Source: Mycobacterium sp. NBC_00419
GTDB taxonomy: Bacteria > Actinomycetota > Actinomycetes > Mycobacteriales > Mycobacteriaceae
NCBI RefSeq assembly: GCF_036023875.1
Contig: NZ_CP107931.1
Span: 5,518,001 to 5,582,000 of the forward strand
DNA: 64,000 nucleotides
Direction of reading: 5' to 3'
The translations under genes were made by a program, and so were the position numbers. Position 1 is the first letter of the stretch. Each line of letters opens with the position of its first letter. Below are positions 26,922 to 35,406 of the stretch, one piece after another. The notes beneath the pieces are model-generated. The model was given only the letters and a program-made list of their open reading frames with translations, did not search any database and was not told where the DNA came from.

Positions 26922-26939
26922 TTTTGACACGCGTCAAAA
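26922..26939. promoter_or_regulatory. 18-bp dyad after the esterase, upstream of the kinase fusion
   Basis: TTTTGAC (26922-26928) and GTCAAAA (26933-26939) are perfect inverted arms around ACGC. It begins one base after the esterase stop and 69 bp before the GTG at 26991. The A/T-rich arms suit a TetR-type operator better than a terminator. The regulator is unknown. Confidence 0.5.
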
Positions 26940-26990
26940 AGTTGTCGGAAAAGCTTTCGCCGGGCGCCCCGGGTGTCCTAGGTTGGTCGG

Positions 26991-28976
26991 GTGCAGACCA
27001 ATGACATCGTCGTCGAACGCCCCAGTGACCTCACTGCCGACTGGCTGACGGCGGCCGTCGGCGCCGGGACTGTCACCGATTTCACCGTCGATCGCATCGG
27101 CACGGGCCAGATGAGCGAGTGCTACCGCATCGGCCTGACCTATGCCGGGGGCCACGACGGTCCGTCGACGGTCATCCTCAAGGTTGCCGCCACCGACCCG
27201 GTGAGTCGCCAGACCGGACTCGCGCTGGGCCTCTACGAACGCGAAGTCAGGTTCTACACCGAGGTGGCGCCGCGGCTCGGCGGCCCGATCGCGGAGTGCT
27301 TCCATTCCTACTACGACCCGCAGAGCGGCATCTTCACCCTCCTGATCGACGATGCGGCGCCGGCGGTCGTCGGCGACGAAATTCGTGGCGCCACACAGCA
27401 GGACGCAGTCCTGGCACTGACCGAACTCGGCAGGCTGCACGCTCCGGCGATCGGTAGCGAGACGTTTGCCCACGCGGACTGGCTCAACCGTGAGGCCCCG
27501 CTGAATCAGGCGCTCATCGCCCAGTTGTGGGCCGGATTCGTCGAGCGCTACGGCGATGCCATCACACCCGAGCAGCGTCTGGTCTGTCAGCGTCTGGTCG
27601 ACACCTTCGACGCCTATCTCGCCGGCGAGGCAGCGCCGGAGCGCATCAAGGGCCTTGTGCACGGCGACTACCGGCTGGACAACATGCTGTTCGGCCGCCC
27701 CGGGTCGCGGCGGGACCTGACGGTCGTGGACTGGCAGACCGTCGGCTGGGGGCCGGCCATGACCGATGCGGCGTACTTCATCGGTTGTGCGCTCACTGTC
27801 GAGGAGCGGCGGGCGCACTACGAGGACCTGCTGCGGGCGTATCGCGACGGTCTGGGACCGGACACGCCGGTGACCTTGGACCAGGTCCGCGACGGGGTGC
27901 GCCACCAGAGCTTCGCGGGGGTGATGATGACCGTGGTGTCCTCGATGCTCGTCGAGCGCACCGATCGGGGCGACGAGATGTTCCTGACCATGCTGGAGCG
28001 CCACAGCCAGCACGTTCTGGACACCGACGCCCTCGACATTCTGCCCGCCGGTTCGGAGCCGGCGCTGGTGCCCGACGCCGTCGACGAGGGTCGCCACGAG
28101 CCGGGCGACGAGCCGCTGTGGAACGAGAGCTGGTACTGGGACTTCGCCGACCCGCAGCAGGGGATCGGCGGTTGGATCCGGCTGGGACTGGTGCCCAACC
28201 AGAAGGTGGCCTGGATCAACGCACTGGTGTGCGGGCCCGGCATGCCTACTGTCGCGCTTCTCGATTTCGAGGCGCCGGTGCCCTCGGATCCGGCAACCGT
28301 CGTCGGCGACGGAGTCGAGCTGCGCCACGGTGCGACGGTTCCGCTGCAGTCCTACCGCGTCGAGGTGCGTGGTGCGGCACAGGCATACGACGATCCGTCG
28401 GCGATTCTGCGCGGCGAGGCGGGCCGCCCTGCCGAACTCGCGATGGATCTGACGTGGACGTCGGTGGGCACGCCGTATGCATACCGGATCACGAGCCGCT
28501 ACGAAATCCCTTGCACCATAACGGGAACCGTCACCATCGACGGGCACACCCATCACATTGAGGCGGTGGCGGGTCAGCGCGACCATTCCTACGGCGTGCG
28601 CGACTGGTGGAGCATGGACTGGGTCTGGAGCGCGCTGCACCTCGACGACGGAACCCATCTGCATGGTGTCGATCTGCGGATACCCGGACTTGATCCGGTG
28701 AGCGTCGGCTACATCCAGCGGCAAGGGGAGGCCGTCGTCGAGACGACGGCGGTCACCGCCGATGCGACGTTCGAGGACAACGACCTACCGGCGCAGACCA
28801 GGATCGTCTACGAACCCGGTCCGGTGGACACGACCATCCGGGTACTGGGCCACGCGCCGGTCCGACTGGTCGGTCCCGACGGCCGGATCAGCCAGTTCCC
28901 GCGGGCCTGGGTGGAAGTCGAAACCAGCGACGGCCGTAGCGGCGTCGGCTGGGCGGAGTGGAACCGCAACCTCTGA
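26991..28976 (+). CDS. APH-type small-molecule kinase fused to a lipocalin-like C-terminal domain
   Basis: 661 residues from GTG. Residues 1-350 form an aminoglycoside-phosphotransferase/ecdysteroid-kinase-like domain with ATP Lys64, catalytic loop HGDYRLDN (Asp226, Asn231) and metal Asp247 in VVDWQT. Residues about 360-661 form a beta-rich domain (YWDFADPQQGIGGWIRLG and HHIEAVAGQRDHSYGVRDWW) resembling DUF7064/AttH-like lipocalin domains. The pairing suggests a hydrophobic small molecule is bound and phosphorylated. Substrate unknown. It is isolated from the flanking genes. Confidence 0.78.
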   Translation: MQTNDIVVERPSDLTADWLTAAVGAGTVTDFTVDRIGTGQMSECYRIGLTYAGGHDGPSTVILKVAATDPVSRQTGLALGLYEREVRFYTEVAPRLGGPIAECFHSYYDPQSGIFTLLIDDAAPAVVGDEIRGATQQDAVLALTELGRLHAPAIGSETFAHADWLNREAPLNQALIAQLWAGFVERYGDAITPEQRLVCQRLVDTFDAYLAGEAAPERIKGLVHGDYRLDNMLFGRPGSRRDLTVVDWQTVGWGPAMTDAAYFIGCALTVEERRAHYEDLLRAYRDGLGPDTPVTLDQVRDGVRHQSFAGVMMTVVSSMLVERTDRGDEMFLTMLERHSQHVLDTDALDILPAGSEPALVPDAVDEGRHEPGDEPLWNESWYWDFADPQQGIGGWIRLGLVPNQKVAWINALVCGPGMPTVALLDFEAPVPSDPATVVGDGVELRHGATVPLQSYRVEVRGAAQAYDDPSAILRGEAGRPAELAMDLTWTSVGTPYAYRITSRYEIPCTITGTVTIDGHTHHIEAVAGQRDHSYGVRDWWSMDWVWSALHLDDGTHLHGVDLRIPGLDPVSVGYIQRQGEAVVETTAVTADATFEDNDLPAQTRIVYEPGPVDTTIRVLGHAPVRLVGPDGRISQFPRAWVEVETSDGRSGVGWAEWNRNL

Positions 28977-28977
28977 G

Positions 28978-29865
28978 TCACAGGTGTGCCGAGCCGTCGT
29001 CGAGTTCGTCGCGGTTCAGGCCCATCGGGGTGGCGGCGGGGATGTCGCCGCCCGCGATCACCTGCCTGGTCACCGGGGTCAGCCCGGCGAACAAGCGCTC
29101 CACCTCGGAGTCGGTGAGAGCCGCGAGCCCGGTCAGCGCCAGGGTGTCGGTACGATCCTCCACCCGCCGTTTGAGCGCACGGCCCGCGTCGGTGAGTTCG
29201 CCTGTGGCAGTGACCAACCCGCGTGCGGACAGGCTCTCCAGGCAGGACTGCCACTCCTCGTCGGTGTAGTCACGGCTGCGTTTGAGGAAGGCCGGCGGCA
29301 CCGCACCACCGGCGGCGTGCAGCACGTTGGCCTCGCGTCCGCTCACGCCTTCTGCCACCAGCGCGGCCACGTGGCCGTCGCCGCGTTGCTCCCGCAACAG
29401 CGTGGCCGCGTGCCACAGCGTCGCCACCGGGGTGTGTGGCCACGGCAGGGCCAGATTCGCCGCGAACAGCGGCCTGCCGTCCAGTGGCGCTCCGCGGGCG
29501 GCGCCGGCCGCCAGCTCGGCTGTTTCGGCGATGCCCGGGGTGTCGTCGGTGAGGCCGTATCGGCGCAGCGCCGCAACCGCGGTGTCCTGACGCACCCGCA
29601 ATACCTCGGCCGGTGCCGCGACGTCCCAGACCGCGGGCACCGTCCGGCGCACCCGATCGGCGGAGAAGTTGTAGAAGATGGCCGTGAGCACCTCGGGTGC
29701 GACCGGTCCCAGCGGTGCTGAGCGCGCGGCGAAATACCCGCGCCAGAATCCGGTGAATCCCATGTCGCCCAATCCGGTTTGGACTTCGGGGGCGAAGTAG
29801 GTGACGGCGTGGACGGGTTCGAAGCGGTCGAAGAAGCGCCTGGCCAGCTGTGGGGTTCTGCTCAC
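28978..29865 (-). CDS. SCO6745-family protein
   Basis: 295 residues from GTG, mostly helical, beginning QLARRFFDRFEPVHAVTYFA and containing GFTGFWRGYFAARSAPLG, features of the actinobacterial SCO6745 family. A C-terminal part (about 190-260) looks like a winged-helix MarR-type fold (ESLSARGLVTATGELTDAG). Function is unknown. It is convergent with the kinase fusion gene, separated by one base. Confidence 0.72.
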   Translation of the reverse strand: MSRTPQLARRFFDRFEPVHAVTYFAPEVQTGLGDMGFTGFWRGYFAARSAPLGPVAPEVLTAIFYNFSADRVRRTVPAVWDVAAPAEVLRVRQDTAVAALRRYGLTDDTPGIAETAELAAGAARGAPLDGRPLFAANLALPWPHTPVATLWHAATLLREQRGDGHVAALVAEGVSGREANVLHAAGGAVPPAFLKRSRDYTDEEWQSCLESLSARGLVTATGELTDAGRALKRRVEDRTDTLALTGLAALTDSEVERLFAGLTPVTRQVIAGGDIPAATPMGLNRDELDDGSAHL

Positions 29866-30000
29866 CCTCAGCAGTCAACCATCCGCGCCGCCGAGCCGAG
29901 CGCGGACCTTCGGGTGGTTAAGCCCTGGGCTGGCCGTGCGCTTGGTATCTTGCTCGCGGATGCGCGCGCCGGGCGTGGCATCGGCAAACGCTGGGAGACC

Positions 30001-30741
30001 ATGATGCGACGGACAGGTGCTGTGTTGGCGGCGCTGGTGCTCGGTGGGACTGCGCTGTCGGGCTGTTCGTTCAGCGCCTCGACCGGAAAGCCGGTGGTGG
30101 ACAAAGCTGATCTGCAGAAGGACATCGCCGACCGGCTGGATAAGGCCGGCCAGAAGCCGGAGTCGGTGACGTGCAAGGACAACCTGGACGGCGAGGTCGG
30201 CAAGTCGACCCGCTGCGAGGTAGTGCTCAGCGCCACCAATAGTTTCGAGCCCATCGTCACTGTCACCAAGGTGGAGGGCTCGACCGTCAGCTATGACATG
30301 ACGCCCGCGGTCAACAAGGAGCAGCTGCAGAAGGTGGTCTCCAACCTGCTGTCGGAGTCCTCGGGTGCGAAGGTCGACTCGGTGAGTTGCGAGTCGGGCC
30401 TGGAAGGCAAGAAGGGGGCCGAGGCGCACTGCGACGTGACGGCGGACGGTGTCACCGTGAGGCGCACCGTCGACGTCACCAAGGTCGACGGTCTGCTGAT
30501 GAACTTCACGGTCATCCCGGTTCTGCCCAAGGTGCAGGTGGAGAACTCCCTGCTGGATCAGCTCGCGGCCCAGCTCGGCCAGCGACCGGATTCGGCGGAC
30601 TGCAGTGACGACCTCGAGGGCAAGCCGGGAACCACGGTCGATTGCGCGGTGGTGGCCGGTGAGGAGAACCAGGACTTCACCCTGACCGTAACGACCGTCG
30701 AGGGCGACACCGTCAACTACAGCTTCGCGCCCAAGGCCTGA
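30001..30741 (+). CDS. Lipoprotein with three tandem DUF4333 domains
   Basis: 246 residues from ATG 30001 (a second ATG follows directly), with GGGAG just upstream. The signal ends TALSGC. The mature part has three repeats of about 70 residues, each with a conserved Cys pair and the core C-x-x-x-LEGKxG or similar (CKDNLDGEVGKSTRC, CESGLEGKKGAEAHC, CSDDLEGKPGTTVDC). This is the DUF4333 fold, common once per protein in mycobacterial envelope proteins; three copies are unusual. Probably surface-exposed; function unknown. Confidence 0.85.
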   Translation: MMRRTGAVLAALVLGGTALSGCSFSASTGKPVVDKADLQKDIADRLDKAGQKPESVTCKDNLDGEVGKSTRCEVVLSATNSFEPIVTVTKVEGSTVSYDMTPAVNKEQLQKVVSNLLSESSGAKVDSVSCESGLEGKKGAEAHCDVTADGVTVRRTVDVTKVDGLLMNFTVIPVLPKVQVENSLLDQLAAQLGQRPDSADCSDDLEGKPGTTVDCAVVAGEENQDFTLTVTTVEGDTVNYSFAPKA

Positions 30742-30752
30742 GCGCGCGGCGG

Positions 30753-31472
30753 CTAGCGGGGCTGCTCGCCGGCATTGGCGGCGACCGCAGCCGCCGACTC
30801 GTCGATGATGGCGCGCATCGCGTGCTCGGCGGCGTGCTCGTCGCGCAGCCTTATCGCTCGGGCCACCTGGTCGTGTAACTCGATGGCCGCGGGGTTGGGC
30901 GTCGGGGGCATCATCCCGTGGTGGGTTCGCCCGGCCAGCACCTCGGCCACCACGTCGTAGAGCGCGCGGAACATCTCGTTGCCGCTGGCTTCCAGCAAGG
31001 CGCGGTGGAAAACCTTGTCGGCCAACAGGTATGCGTCCAGATCACCCGACCGGCCGTGTACCACCATGTCGGACACGGCGGCTGCCATGATGCGGCACTG
31101 ATGCGGGTCGGCCCGCCGGGCGGCCAGCGCCGCGGCGGCCGGTTCGAAGCCGCGTCGCAGTTCGGCCAGCGAAAGCAGCTGGGCCGCACGATCTCCCACG
31201 TCGAGTCGCCAGCGGATGACCCTGGGGTCGAAGACATTCCACTTGGTCGAGGGCTGAATCGTGATACCGACCCGGCGGCGGGGTGCGACCATTCCCATCG
31301 ACTCGAGGACCCGGATGGCCTCCCGGGCGACCGACCGGGACACTCCGTGCGTGGCGCTGACACCCTCGAGGTTGAGCACCTGGCCCGGCTGATAGTGCCC
31401 GGAGACGATGTCCCGGCCCAACGCCGTCAGGACACTGCCGTGCAGCTCTCCGACTATTGGCTCCGAGGTCAC
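30753..31472 (-). CDS. GntR/FadR-family (FCD) regulator of gluconate genes
   Basis: 239 residues from GTG. N-terminal winged helix (SGHYQPGQVLNLEGVSATHGV, then SRSVAREAIRVLESMGMV) and an all-helical FCD ligand domain (AELRRGFEPAAAALAARRA, then FHRALLEASGNEMF). Divergent from gluconokinase-gntP over a 125-bp gap, so it most likely represses them and is released by gluconate or a phosphate derivative. Confidence 0.9.
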   Translation of the reverse strand: MTSEPIVGELHGSVLTALGRDIVSGHYQPGQVLNLEGVSATHGVSRSVAREAIRVLESMGMVAPRRRVGITIQPSTKWNVFDPRVIRWRLDVGDRAAQLLSLAELRRGFEPAAAALAARRADPHQCRIMAAAVSDMVVHGRSGDLDAYLLADKVFHRALLEASGNEMFRALYDVVAEVLAGRTHHGMMPPTPNPAAIELHDQVARAIRLRDEHAAEHAMRAIIDESAAAVAANAGEQPR

Positions 31473-31597
31473 CGATACATGTTGTCATACGGGGTACATC
31501 AGACCTTTAAAACAGACTCATAACGATTTTGTCTTGATTAAGTATGATTATTGATGGCATGCTGTGTGACATGCCGCACAGCAGGGTAAACGCAGGC
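31473..31597. promoter_or_regulatory. AT-rich divergent promoter region of the gluconate module
   Basis: This 125-bp gap is markedly richer in A+T than its surroundings. TTGTCATAC (31482-31490) and GTATGATTA (31542-31550) form imperfect inverted half-sites that could bind the GntR regulator. The gap holds the divergent promoters. Confidence 0.4.
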
Positions 31598-32098
31598 ATG
31601 ACCTCACCGATCGTGGTCATGGGGGTGTCCGGTTCGGGGAAGTCCACCGTCGGCGCCGCCCTGGCCCAGCGGCTGCGCGTGCCCTTCGCAGATGCCGATG
31701 ACTTCCACCCGCCGGCCAATATCGCCAAGATGACGGCAGGTCAGGCCCTCGACGACGAGGACCGCTACCCGTGGCTGGAAGCCATCGGCCAGTGGTTGGC
31801 CGATCATCCCGACGGCGGCGTGATGAGTTGTTCGGCACTCAAGCGCACCTACCGCGACCAGTTGCGCCAGCACTGCTCAGACGTCAGGTTTCTGCATCTG
31901 AGCGGATCACCCGACGTCATCGCCCGTCGCCAGGCGAGCAGACCGGGCCACTTCATGCCCGCCTCTCTGCTGGCATCCCAATTCGCCACCCTCGAACCCC
32001 TTGACGACGACGAACGCGGCATCGCCGTCGACGTCGACCAGAGCATCGACTCGATCGTCGAGAGCTACATGTCCCGCACGACAGGAGAGAACGCATGA
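31598..32098 (+). CDS. gntK: Gluconokinase
   Basis: 166 residues from ATG 31598, chosen so the protein begins MTSPIVVMGVSGSGKST like other gluconokinases; upstream ATGs at 31544 and 31571 are in frame. Walker A is GVSGSGKST at 9-17, and DADDFHPPANIAKMTAGQ and CSALKRTYRDQLR are family signatures. Phosphorylates gluconate to 6-phosphogluconate for the pentose phosphate pathway. ATGA overlap with gntP. Confidence 0.95.
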   Translation: MTSPIVVMGVSGSGKSTVGAALAQRLRVPFADADDFHPPANIAKMTAGQALDDEDRYPWLEAIGQWLADHPDGGVMSCSALKRTYRDQLRQHCSDVRFLHLSGSPDVIARRQASRPGHFMPASLLASQFATLEPLDDDERGIAVDVDQSIDSIVESYMSRTTGENA

Positions 32099-33531
32099 AT
32101 CAGTCCGGCATTCTTCTGGCCGAAGCGCCGAAGCTCGCGCAGCCGGTGGCCTCCGGATGGCAGCTCATCCTGGCCTTCCTGGCCGGAATCGCAGTCATCG
32201 TCGTGCTCATCACCGTCGCCAAGCTGCATCCCTTCCTGGCCCTGATCTTCGGTGCCCTGACCGTCGGAATCGTCGCCGGGGAAAACCTCGAGAAGGTCCT
32301 CAAGTCGTTCGCCGACGGCTTCGGCACGACCGCGGCCGGGGTCGGCATCCTGATCGCGCTCGGCGCGATGTTCGCCAAACTCCTGGCGGATTCCGGCGGA
32401 GCCGACCAGATCGTCGACACCATCGTCGGGCATGCATCGCCGCGGGCGCTGCCCTGGGCGATGGCGTTGGTGGGGGCCATCATCGGGTTGCCGATGTTCT
32501 TCGAAATCGGTCTGGTGCTGTTGATGCCGGTGATCTACCTCGTCTCGCGGCGTTCCCAGTTGTCCCTGATCACCGTCGGAATACCCGCCCTGGCAGGGCT
32601 TTCGGCGATGCACGGTTTCGTGCCGCCGCACCCCGGCCCGCTCACGGCCATCAACCTGCTCGGTGCCGACCTCGGGCTGACCCTCGCACTCGGTGTCGCA
32701 GTGGCGATCCCGACGATCATCGTGGCCGGGCCGCTGTTCGGAAAGCTCGCCGGACGCTGGGTCGTCGTCGATGCTCCCGACACCTTCGCGCCCGACGAGT
32801 TCGCCGCGCGGCGTGAGGGTCCCGGCGCCGCGCTCGCCACCGACGAAGACCGGCAGCTGCGCCGCCCGTCGTTCGCCATGACCATGTTCAGTGTTCTGCT
32901 GCCCGTCGTCCTGATGCTGGGCAAGGCGTTGGTGGACATCTTCATCGACGACGAAAGCCAATGGTTCCGAGTGACTTTCGATGTCCTGGGCACGCCGTTG
33001 GTGGCCTTGCTGATCGCGGTGATCGTCGGCATGTTCACCCTCGGAGTCGGGGCCGGGATGACGCGTAGTCAGTTGACGACCTGCATCGAGTCCGGTCTGC
33101 CTCCGGTGGCCGGCATCATCCTGATCGTGGCGGCCGGCGGCGGCTTCAAGCAGGTGCTGGTCGACAGTGGGATCGGCACGCTGCTCGCCGACTGGGCCAA
33201 GGACGTCAACATCTCGGTGATCCTGCTGGCCTGGCTGCTGGCGGTGCTGATCAGGCTGGCGACCGGCTCGGCGACGGTGGCGACCATCACCGCGTCGTCG
33301 CTGATGCTCGGACTCGTCGAGGGTCTCAGTAGCCCGCAGGTGTCGCTGGTCGTGCTCGCCGTCGGCGCTGGGTCGCTGTTCTTCTCCCACGTCAACGACG
33401 CCGGCTTCTGGTTGGTCAACCAGTACTTCCGGCTCAGCGTCGGTCAGACCATCAAGACCTGGTCGATCATGGAAACGGTGCTGTCCGTGAGCGGCCTGGT
33501 GGTGGTACTGCTGCTCGGTCTGGTGATCTAG
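32095..33531 (+). CDS. gntP: Gluconate:H+ symporter (GntP family)
   Basis: 478 residues with about twelve to fourteen membrane helices and GntP-family motifs (MHGFVPPHPGPL, ARGLPWAMALVG-like helix and the SHVNDAGFW ending). It imports gluconate with protons; the ATGA-linked gluconokinase traps it as 6-phosphogluconate. The FCD-GntR gene upstream likely controls both. Confidence 0.95.
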   Translation: MNQSGILLAEAPKLAQPVASGWQLILAFLAGIAVIVVLITVAKLHPFLALIFGALTVGIVAGENLEKVLKSFADGFGTTAAGVGILIALGAMFAKLLADSGGADQIVDTIVGHASPRALPWAMALVGAIIGLPMFFEIGLVLLMPVIYLVSRRSQLSLITVGIPALAGLSAMHGFVPPHPGPLTAINLLGADLGLTLALGVAVAIPTIIVAGPLFGKLAGRWVVVDAPDTFAPDEFAARREGPGAALATDEDRQLRRPSFAMTMFSVLLPVVLMLGKALVDIFIDDESQWFRVTFDVLGTPLVALLIAVIVGMFTLGVGAGMTRSQLTTCIESGLPPVAGIILIVAAGGGFKQVLVDSGIGTLLADWAKDVNISVILLAWLLAVLIRLATGSATVATITASSLMLGLVEGLSSPQVSLVVLAVGAGSLFFSHVNDAGFWLVNQYFRLSVGQTIKTWSIMETVLSVSGLVVVLLLGLVI

Positions 33532-33574
33532 CGCTTCTCTGATCGCGGTCCCGGGCAGCTGTTAGCGTCCCAAT

Positions 33575-34693
33575 GTGAACCGCGTAGGCAGCGAACCGCA
33601 GATCGATGCGCTGGCGGGTTCACTACCGGTGTGGCCGGACAATCCACCGGCCAGTCCACGGGCGCAACAACGTGCCGCCCTCGACGACGAGCTGGCGGAC
33701 CTGGAGGAGCTTCTCGGCCGTCTCACCGCAACTGCCGCACCCGAGTTGACGGCGGCGGTGCGCGCACTGGCCGACGTGCACGAACGTCGTGACCAGGTGG
33801 CAGACGCCCAGCTCCGGGACCGGCTCGACGTCTTGGACCGGGTGCAGAAGGCACTGTCGTACCTGCGCCGAATGCCCAGCGCCGAGGCGATCATCGCCGC
33901 CGCCCCGCGGCAGGCCTGCGAAGCATGCGGCTTCGATCGTGCCGTGCTCTATCGGTTGCGCGGCAAAGAGCTGCTGGCCGAATCATTCTGGATCGCCGGT
34001 GATCCGACCGCAGCCGCGCGGTTGCTCGCGTTCAGCCGCGAGCATCCCGCCGAACTCACCGCCAGGGTCCTCGAATCCGAGATGATCCGGGGTCGCAAGC
34101 CGATGGCGATCCAGGATGCCCTCGGCAATCCGCGGGCGGTGACCGAGTTGGTCGAAGCCTACGACACCCATTCCTATGTCGCGGCGCCGATCATGCCGGA
34201 GGGCAGGGTCATCGGCTTCCTGCACGCCGATCATCGACTCAAGCCGCGCCGGGTCGACGACTTCGATCGTGACAGTCTGTGGGCATTCGCCGAGGGCTTC
34301 GGGCACGTGGTCGAGCGGGCCCAACTCGCCGATCGCCTGCGCGCCCAGGGCGACGAACTCCGGCGGTTGCTGCAACGCACGGATGCCGTCGTGGCCGAGT
34401 ACCTGGATGCGGAAGTAGAACTCGTGCGCGGCGATTCAGCGGGCGCGAGCGCCTCGAGCGCGACCACCGCGATCCTGCCGCCGATCGACACTGCGATCAC
34501 CGGGCAACTGTCCAAACGCGAGCTCGAAGTTCTCGCCCTGTTGGGCACCGGGGCATCCAACGCTCACATCGCCGCGCGGCTGGTGATTGCCGAGGACACC
34601 GCGAAGTCACACGTGAAGCGGATTCTGCGAAAACTCGGCGCTGCCAACCGTGTCGAGGCAGCGACCATCTGGCTCAAAGCGCAGCAACCGTGA
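33575..34693 (+). CDS. GAF-domain LuxR-type transcriptional regulator
   Basis: 372 residues from GTG. A helical N-terminus (about 20-90) leads into a GAF-like sensor domain (about 100-255; ACGFDRAVLYRLRGKELLAE, then YVAAPIMPEGRVIGFLHAD). A coiled linker follows, then a LuxR helix-turn-helix with LSKRELEVLALLGTGASNAHI and EDTAKSHVKRILRKLGAANR. Likely a one-component small-molecule sensor. It converges on the isomerase-like gene, which may be a target. Confidence 0.85.
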   Translation: MNRVGSEPQIDALAGSLPVWPDNPPASPRAQQRAALDDELADLEELLGRLTATAAPELTAAVRALADVHERRDQVADAQLRDRLDVLDRVQKALSYLRRMPSAEAIIAAAPRQACEACGFDRAVLYRLRGKELLAESFWIAGDPTAAARLLAFSREHPAELTARVLESEMIRGRKPMAIQDALGNPRAVTELVEAYDTHSYVAAPIMPEGRVIGFLHADHRLKPRRVDDFDRDSLWAFAEGFGHVVERAQLADRLRAQGDELRRLLQRTDAVVAEYLDAEVELVRGDSAGASASSATTAILPPIDTAITGQLSKRELEVLALLGTGASNAHIAARLVIAEDTAKSHVKRILRKLGAANRVEAATIWLKAQQP

Positions 34694-34706
34694 CCGGCTG
34701 CCTCCT

Positions 34707-35216
34707 CTAATCGCCAAGTTGCGCATCGACGGCCGCGGGAGCTTTCCTGACCAGGGAGCGCCACGCGATCATGGCCAACACGACCATCACAATGACGATG
34801 CCGACGTAGAAGAGAAAGAACGGGATGCGGTTCGTCAGTGGACCGCCGAAGTAGAGTCCGCGGCTGTTGGGGAACAACGCGTCGAACAACGAGGCGACAG
34901 AGAACATCCACCCCACGCCGATCATCCCGATCGAGACCCGCCGTAGACCCTTGCCGCCGAAGGGCAGCAGTGGCAACAGCAGTGCCAGGATCCACAGGAT
35001 CAGACCGTTGATGATGGCTTCCAAATGCGACATCCGCCAGGCCTTCTCGCTTCCCGGCAGTTTGACGTCGAACACCGGGAACGGCCACACATCGATGCGG
35101 CCCAGGAGAACGAACAGAAAACCGAACCCGGCGACCCCGCCCAGGAAGATCAGCAAGGCACCATGACCGATCAACAGGCGCTGAGTATTTCGGATGGCGG
35201 AGGGTTGTTGTGTCAT
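34707..35216 (-). CDS. Styrene-oxide-isomerase/HabA-like four-helix membrane protein
   Basis: 169 residues from ATG 35216 (AAGGA ribosome site upstream). Four membrane helices with LLIGHG, then LPGSEKAWRMSHLEAIINGL and FPNSRGLYFGG. From memory this parallels styrene oxide isomerase StyC (LPGS/VPGS..W..H.....NG, PNRGL.FG), also 169 residues, including the haem-ligand His (here His64) and Asn six residues later (Asn70). The StyC Tyr103 appears replaced by Ser. HabA-type hydroxylaminobenzene mutases share the fold. Probably a membrane haem isomerase of unknown substrate. It is divergent from an FAD oxidoreductase. Confidence 0.75.
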   Translation of the reverse strand: MTQQPSAIRNTQRLLIGHGALLIFLGGVAGFGFLFVLLGRIDVWPFPVFDVKLPGSEKAWRMSHLEAIINGLILWILALLLPLLPFGGKGLRRVSIGMIGVGWMFSVASLFDALFPNSRGLYFGGPLTNRIPFFLFYVGIVIVMVVLAMIAWRSLVRKAPAAVDAQLGD

Positions 35217-35406
35217 CGCTGTCCTTGGCTTGTCGGGACCGGGGCGCTGCGTGCCGGGCTCCATGGTGCCGATCCGATCTTCGTATGCACGCTGAACAAA
35301 GCCCTTTCACTCCGAATGGCTACAACGTGTACCACTTATGGCGAAGAAACCGGTCTGCGGCCCGATCTACGTTGTGGGGCAAGCTCGTGAGCGAGAGGCC
35401 GATTCG

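Noticed and set aside
26934..28724. Leftward 596-codon open frame opposite the kinase fusion
   Set aside because: The rightward frame has intact kinase motifs; the leftward one has none.
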